Below are positions 60,115-64,000 of a stretch of DNA of 64,000 bases, piece by piece. Each line of letters opens with the position of its first letter. Position 1 is the stretch's first letter. This stretch comes from Nitrospira sp. (lineage in GTDB: Bacteria; Nitrospirota; Nitrospiria; Nitrospirales; Nitrospiraceae). The notes below the pieces were generated by a model. The model saw nothing but the letters and a program-made list of their open reading frames with translations. It was not told where the DNA came from and made no database searches. The stretch spans positions 404,996 to 468,995 of the forward strand of contig JAVYIN010000007.1 of the NCBI GenBank assembly GCA_035968315.1, read 5' to 3'. The translations under genes and the position numbers were made by a program.

Positions 60115-61152
60115 ATGATTGCTTTCCTCGGCACACGTGTCGGACTCGTGATGGTCGTGCTCCTGGGCGCTGGGGGCGGCAGTTTTGCCGAGCCGCTTTC
60201 GGCCGGCCCCGCGCCGCCGCTCACGACTTCCGCGCCTACGCTGCTCTTCAAGTCAAACTTCGGGCCTGGCGTCTCGCTCGGCGCGCCCCGGAATTTATAC
60301 GCGCCTTCCACTGGCGGGGGCGGAGGCTGGCAGGATCTTGCCGGGACCGATCGGGAAACCGGTTTTATCTGGCCAGTTGCCGCGTTGGGCGCGAAGTTTT
60401 CAGGGATACAACTCATCACAGTCGATCCGATCACGCCCGAAACCGTGGGCGAGCACATCACGGCTGAGATCCGGCAGGTGCCGGGGCCCAACGGCACGCC
60501 GGTCTCCGCTCTGTTTCAACGTGTGCACAAGAAAGCGCCGGCGGGCATGGTGCCGGCGGGGAAGGGGCATGCGCAGGCGCCGCTCATTCTCATCAGGCCG
60601 GCGGCGCTCGGCGATGTTCCTGATGTGTATCTTTCCTATTGGTTCAAGCACCAGGCCGATCTCGCGACGCAACTGGACAACACGGTGCCTGCTGGAAATT
60701 GGCGGGCGCAATTCGAGTTCAAGACGGGAGGCTATCGCGGCATTGATGGGCAGGGGGATTACCGGATTATCACGTATGTGATGAAGGGGGCTGATGGCCG
60801 GCTCTTTTGGCGGGCCAAGGGGGACAATGACGCCAATGGCCCACGAGTCGGGCCCAGGGTGGACTATTGGATCGAGGATAATTCCCGGGTTCCCGTTCCG
60901 GTGGATGCGTGGTTCAAATATGAAGTGTTCTGGCACCGGTCAAGTGGCAGCGATGGCCGTTTCTGGGCGGCGGTGAACGGCCAGGTGGTCGCCGATCATC
61001 ACGGCCCCAACATGGGCGCGTACAACCTTCCCATTACTCGTCTGATGATCACGACCGCCTACAGTGGCGGGCATTCCGGTGTGCAGAGTTTGATGACGGG
61101 GCTGGAGATCTGGAATGGATTTCCCTGTGGTGTGGGGGTGTCCTGTTATTAG
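60115..61152 (+). CDS. Secreted protein of unknown function with lyase-like beta-jelly-roll texture
   Basis: 345 residues with an N-terminal signal (MIAFLGTRVGLVMVVLLGAGGGSFA). The rest is beta-rich (AQFEFKTGGYRGIDGQGDYRIITYVMKGADGRLFWRAKGDN, then YWIEDNSRVPVPVDAWFKYEVFWHRSSGSDGRFWAAVNGQVVADHHGP), resembling concanavalin-like polysaccharide lyase or glucanase folds. Similar short secreted lyase-like proteins occur in PL families, but catalytic residues were not identified. Secretion to the periplasm is clear; enzyme activity is a guess. The esterase gene follows. Confidence 0.7.
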   Translation: MIAFLGTRVGLVMVVLLGAGGGSFAEPLSAGPAPPLTTSAPTLLFKSNFGPGVSLGAPRNLYAPSTGGGGGWQDLAGTDRETGFIWPVAALGAKFSGIQLITVDPITPETVGEHITAEIRQVPGPNGTPVSALFQRVHKKAPAGMVPAGKGHAQAPLILIRPAALGDVPDVYLSYWFKHQADLATQLDNTVPAGNWRAQFEFKTGGYRGIDGQGDYRIITYVMKGADGRLFWRAKGDNDANGPRVGPRVDYWIEDNSRVPVPVDAWFKYEVFWHRSSGSDGRFWAAVNGQVVADHHGPNMGAYNLPITRLMITTAYSGGHSGVQSLMTGLEIWNGFPCGVGVSCY

Positions 61153-61254
61153 CAGAGTGTTGAAAAGATTTGCCGGCGGCGTTCCCTGCCTTCGCCGAAG
61201 CGTTTGCGCAGAATGATTGGTGGCTTGCCCCTCGCATCGGCGAGGAGGGTGGAG

Positions 61255-62253
61255 ATGGAGCACACGATGCAGACTCGATTGAAACGCGGTCTTGTGCTGA
61301 TGGGGCTGGGGTGTGGTCTTGCCGCCGCCGGTCTCTTTGCCGTACCGGCGGCGCAGAGCCAGGCTGCTCCGGAGTGGGTGACCCCGGCGGTCCGTGCGCC
61401 GCATCTCGTCCAACGCCTGTTTCACAGCGCGGCGGCGAAGACGGACGTCAGTTATCACATCTACATTCCGGACTCGTATGAGGCCGACCCGGCGCGGCGG
61501 TTCCCAGTGATCTATTGGCTGCATGGCCATGGCGGCGGGGTGCAGGCGCTGCCGCAGATTGTGGAGTATTTCGACCGGGCGATGCGCTTGGGAAAAATCC
61601 CGCCCGCTTTGGTGGTGTTTCCCAACGGCATGCCGGAAAGCATGTGGTGCAACTCGAAGGACGGCGCGGTGCCGATGGAAACGGTGGTGATCGACGAATT
61701 GGTGCCGCAGGTCGATGCGGCGTGGCGCACGATCCCTTCCCGCGCCGGCCGGCTGATCGAGGGATTCAGCATGGGCGGCTATGGCGCGGCCCGGCTGGGG
61801 ATGAAATATCCCGCGTTGTTCGGCGCGATCTCTTTACTGGGTGCCGGGCCGATGCAGCGGGAGTTTCACGCCTCTGTGGGCCCTAGGAACTTGGCGGCCG
61901 ACCGGGCCAGAATTTTAGAACAGGTCTATGGCGGCGACCAGGCGTACTTCCAGGCCCTCAATCCCTGGGCGCTGGCGGAGCAACAGGCGGACGTGTTGCG
62001 GGGTCGGACCAGGCTGCGCATCGCGGTGGGCGATCAGGATGCGATGCAAGGGCCGAATCAGGATTTCGCGGCGCACGTGTTGCGTTTGCGCATCCCCCAT
62101 ACGTTTCATCTCGTCCCCAACGTGGCGCATCAGCCGCTGAGACTGTTGCAGGCGCTGGGCGATGCCAACTGGGACTTCTATCGCGCCGTCTTGAGCGGCA
62201 CGCTGTCCGGCAACCTCACGGGTGATGCCACAAGCCAGCAGCCAGGGCGATAG
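61255..62253 (+). CDS. Secreted esterase, alpha/beta hydrolase (EstA/esterase D-like)
   Basis: 332 residues. Signal peptide LKRGLVLMGLGCGLAAAGLFA followed by an esterase domain: FPVIYWLHGHGGGVQALPQIVEYFD, the nucleophile elbow IEGFSMGGYGAARLGMKYP (GFSMG) and HQPLRLLQAL near the end with the candidate catalytic His in NVAHQP. Asp of the triad is likely in GDQDAMQGP. ATG at 61255 fits the AGGAGG at 61243-61248; 61267 is an alternative. Hydrolyses short acyl or feruloyl-like esters by family; substrate unknown. Confidence 0.86.
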   Translation: MEHTMQTRLKRGLVLMGLGCGLAAAGLFAVPAAQSQAAPEWVTPAVRAPHLVQRLFHSAAAKTDVSYHIYIPDSYEADPARRFPVIYWLHGHGGGVQALPQIVEYFDRAMRLGKIPPALVVFPNGMPESMWCNSKDGAVPMETVVIDELVPQVDAAWRTIPSRAGRLIEGFSMGGYGAARLGMKYPALFGAISLLGAGPMQREFHASVGPRNLAADRARILEQVYGGDQAYFQALNPWALAEQQADVLRGRTRLRIAVGDQDAMQGPNQDFAAHVLRLRIPHTFHLVPNVAHQPLRLLQALGDANWDFYRAVLSGTLSGNLTGDATSQQPGR

Positions 62254-62396
62254 TCCGGTGGGGAGGGTATTGGAATTCTCCCTGGCAATCCCGGGCAGGA
62301 CTATCATGTTGTCTTCCCACTCCACGGCTTTTCGTTGACACCTCGGCATGACGGCGGTAGCCTGCCGTCTTCTCCCTCTCATTCTAGGAGGCTGCT

Positions 62397-62774
62397 ATGG
62401 CTCAGTCTGCCGGTGTGCGCTGGTTGAAAATCGCGGTGGTGTATCTCGTCATCGGGGTTGGATTGGGGATCGTGATGGGGGTCTCCCAAAACCATACGCT
62501 CTTTCCCGCCCATGCGCACATCAACCTGCTCGGCTGGGTGTCGCTGGCGGTGATCGGCCTGGTGTACCGCCAGTTTCCGGAGATTGCCGGGAACCGGCTG
62601 GCCACGATTCAGTTTTGGCTCCATAACGTGGCGCTGCCGATTACGATGCTGTCCCTGAGCGGCATTCTGCTCGGGTACCGCCATCTTGAGCCGTTTGTCG
62701 GCATCGGTTCGCTGCTGCTGGGCGCCTCGGTCGTGCTGTTTGCGGTCAATGTGTGGAAGCTGGCCTCGAAATAG
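62397..62774 (+). CDS. Short haem-copper-oxidase-like membrane protein
   Basis: 125 residues, about four membrane helices: LKIAVVYLVIGVGLGIVMGVSQN, then PAHAHINLLGWVSLAVIGLVYRQFP with conserved His pairs, FWLHNVALPITMLSLSGILLG, and a final helix. It resembles a fragment of the NorB/cbb3 subunit I region and the small single-gene cytochrome-oxidase-like proteins found in many genomes. Whether it binds haem is unknown. AGGAGG ribosome site 6 bases from the ATG. Stands alone after the esterase. Confidence 0.75.
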   Translation: MAQSAGVRWLKIAVVYLVIGVGLGIVMGVSQNHTLFPAHAHINLLGWVSLAVIGLVYRQFPEIAGNRLATIQFWLHNVALPITMLSLSGILLGYRHLEPFVGIGSLLLGASVVLFAVNVWKLASK

Positions 62775-63030
62775 CCGCGGTCGCCAGATCACGTCCCCAT
62801 CCGGCTTGCGTCGATCCGGCGCGGCGGCCGGTCTGAGACCTTCCCTTCATGCCCCCGCGTGTCATCGGCAGGGCTGTACCTGCATACCGGTCTTGCGCTC
62901 ATGGTTGTTCTCGGGTAGGTTGGCTACGGAATTTTCCAGTAAGAGAACAGGGTGTGGAATCAGCCGGCTCGCGGATCTGACGGGGCGGTCAATGCCGGTT
63001 GCCCAACGCCCCATTGCCAGGAGGCAGTCT

Positions 63031-63900
63031 ATGTGGATGAGAGGATTGTGCGTGATGGCGGCTCTGGCCCTGTCGGGCTGCGGGCTGACACAGGTGCAGA
63101 AGGACACGATTGGAGAGTTTGGCCGGTCCTCGGCGTCATTTAGTGAGACCGTCGGCGCGGAGCTGGCCGATGCCCGCCGTGCCGTGATGGAGGCCAATGC
63201 GTCGGTGTTGATCCTCACGCCGCAGCGCATCAAGGATCGTGAGAGGATCGATGGGGCGCTCACGCCGGATCGGGTCGGCGCGCGGGTGCGTGCCGCGGAG
63301 ACGCTTCGGACCTATGCGGAATTGCTGGTAGCGCTGGTGGAGGAGACGGGGCAGGCGGAGCTGGCACAGGCCTCCGCCACATTCACGGACAGCATCCGGG
63401 GGCTCGATCCTGAGAGCCGGCGGCTGAATGAGGAGCAACTGACGGCGGTCGGGGAGCTGGTGCAGGACATCGGCGGCCTGGTGGTGGACTACAAGAAGCG
63501 CAAGGCCTTGGAGAAGATTGTGCCGCAGGCCGATGAGCAGGTGCAGCGGATTGCGGGTCTCTTCGCGGCGGAGTTTGGGCAGGATGGGCCGTTGACCCAA
63601 TACGTCAATGGCGTGGGCTTGCTGGCAGTGACGGCGGCGGACTCCGTGCTGGATCAGCCGAACGCGAGTGTGCAGGACCGGATTCCCGCCGTCGAGGCCA
63701 ATCGCCGGGGTGTGGAGTTGAGGCGGACGACGGAGACGGTGTATCTGGAGATTGCCCGCGCGGCGGCGCAGCTCAAGGCGGGGCATGCGGATTTGGTGCA
63801 GGCGGTGCAGGGCCACACGGTCACGCGGGCGGATCTCACGGCGCTGACGAAGACGGTCAAGACGCTGGTCTCGCATGCCAAGACGGTGCTCATCAAGTAA
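63031..63900 (+). CDS. Helical lipoprotein of unknown function
   Basis: 289 residues. Lipoprotein signal MWMRGLCVMAALALSGC (lipobox LSGC) followed by an all-helical coiled protein with long amphipathic stretches, e.g. FGRSSASFSETVGAELADARRAVMEA and LRTYAELLVALVEETGQAELAQASA. ATG at 63031 set by CAGGAGG upstream; open frame extends 115 codons further without support. Resembles periplasmic filament or membrane-stress lipoproteins; no family recognised. Followed 15 bases later by another gene. Confidence 0.8.
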   Translation: MWMRGLCVMAALALSGCGLTQVQKDTIGEFGRSSASFSETVGAELADARRAVMEANASVLILTPQRIKDRERIDGALTPDRVGARVRAAETLRTYAELLVALVEETGQAELAQASATFTDSIRGLDPESRRLNEEQLTAVGELVQDIGGLVVDYKKRKALEKIVPQADEQVQRIAGLFAAEFGQDGPLTQYVNGVGLLAVTAADSVLDQPNASVQDRIPAVEANRRGVELRRTTETVYLEIARAAAQLKAGHADLVQAVQGHTVTRADLTALTKTVKTLVSHAKTVLIK

Positions 63901-63915
63901 CGAGAAAGGGACGAC

Positions 63916-64000
63916 ATGGCGGCCATCAATGATGCACTCTGGGAACTGCGCGAAACGTATCGGGCCGAGCCGAATCCGGAACGGCGGCAGCAGCTTCAGG
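63916..64000 (+). CDS. Partial gene at the window edge
   Basis: ATG at 63916 with a GAGAAAGGG ribosome-like site, open to the window end: MAAINDALWELRETYRAEPN and onward. No family can be read from 28 residues. Closely follows the lipoprotein gene, so they may form an operon. Confidence 0.55.
   Translation, partial: MAAINDALWELRETYRAEPNPERRQQLQ

Noticed and set aside
1-64000. tRNA or rRNA genes
   Set aside because: I looked for cloverleaf and rRNA-like blocks in the intergenic regions and did not see one; a covariance search would be needed to be certain.

Overview
The window is bacterial, GC-rich and gene-dense, with mostly Gram-negative envelope features (lipoproteins, an outer-membrane-like beta protein, HflKC, lytic transglycosylases). 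The mix (TlyA, formate-THF ligase, ACR3/ArsM/ArsS arsenic genes, multicopper oxidase, a 125-residue haem-copper-oxidase-like membrane protein, many small toxin-antitoxin pairs) fits a Nitrospira-like member of the Nitrospirota. That placement is inference from gene content; no rRNA or tRNA gene was seen.

Layout. 1-7660: housekeeping genes (truncated tlyA, sugar epimerase, rhodanese, cutA, an M23 murein hydrolase with a structured leader, fhs, hflK-hflC). 7740-11900: an arsenic island with arsR-acr3-arsC facing arsM-arsS and two perfect ArsR-type operators. 12300-17330: an AT-richer accessory island holding a SIR2-domain gene overlapping a 958-residue gene of unknown function, an IS3-type transposase remnant and a HigB/HigA-like toxin-antitoxin pair. 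17499-21521: a tight minus-strand run of seven genes (DUF2784, DUF488, TfoX-like, methyltransferase, MoaD-like, Asp-box propeller, lipoprotein). 21700-29672: TetR regulator, PilZ-like protein, MFS exporter, DUF2024, hyaluronan-synthase/NodC-like glycosyltransferase, flavin reductase, a lipoprotein/outer-membrane pair and an Ap4A phosphorylase.

30177-44090 is a three-gene operon of very large proteins (2469, 1093 and 1066 residues) without signal peptides. The first has an internal OmpA-like region and the third ends in a phospholipase-D-like domain whose HKD residues are substituted. It is closed by a 21-bp perfect hairpin. On the other strand lies a multicopper oxidase whose upstream region carries a promoter, a perfect 7-1-7 Fur box and an intrinsic terminator before the start codon, so either a Fur-controlled small RNA or an attenuated leader.

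46300-64000: BrnT/BrnA, an AEC transporter, a membrane alpha/beta hydrolase, a lytic transglycosylase, a serine hydrolase, then a cassette-like stretch in which three copies of a structured repeat separate two small gene pairs, then a second AT-richer island (HTH regulator, Hanks-type kinase, TPR protein) with a perfect 10+10 bp palindrome at its promoter, a hydrolase remnant and several secreted proteins.

Best candidates for undescribed biology: the SIR2/958-residue pair, the HTH-kinase-TPR operon, the giant three-protein operon, the Fur-box leader RNA, and the repeat-bounded small gene pairs.
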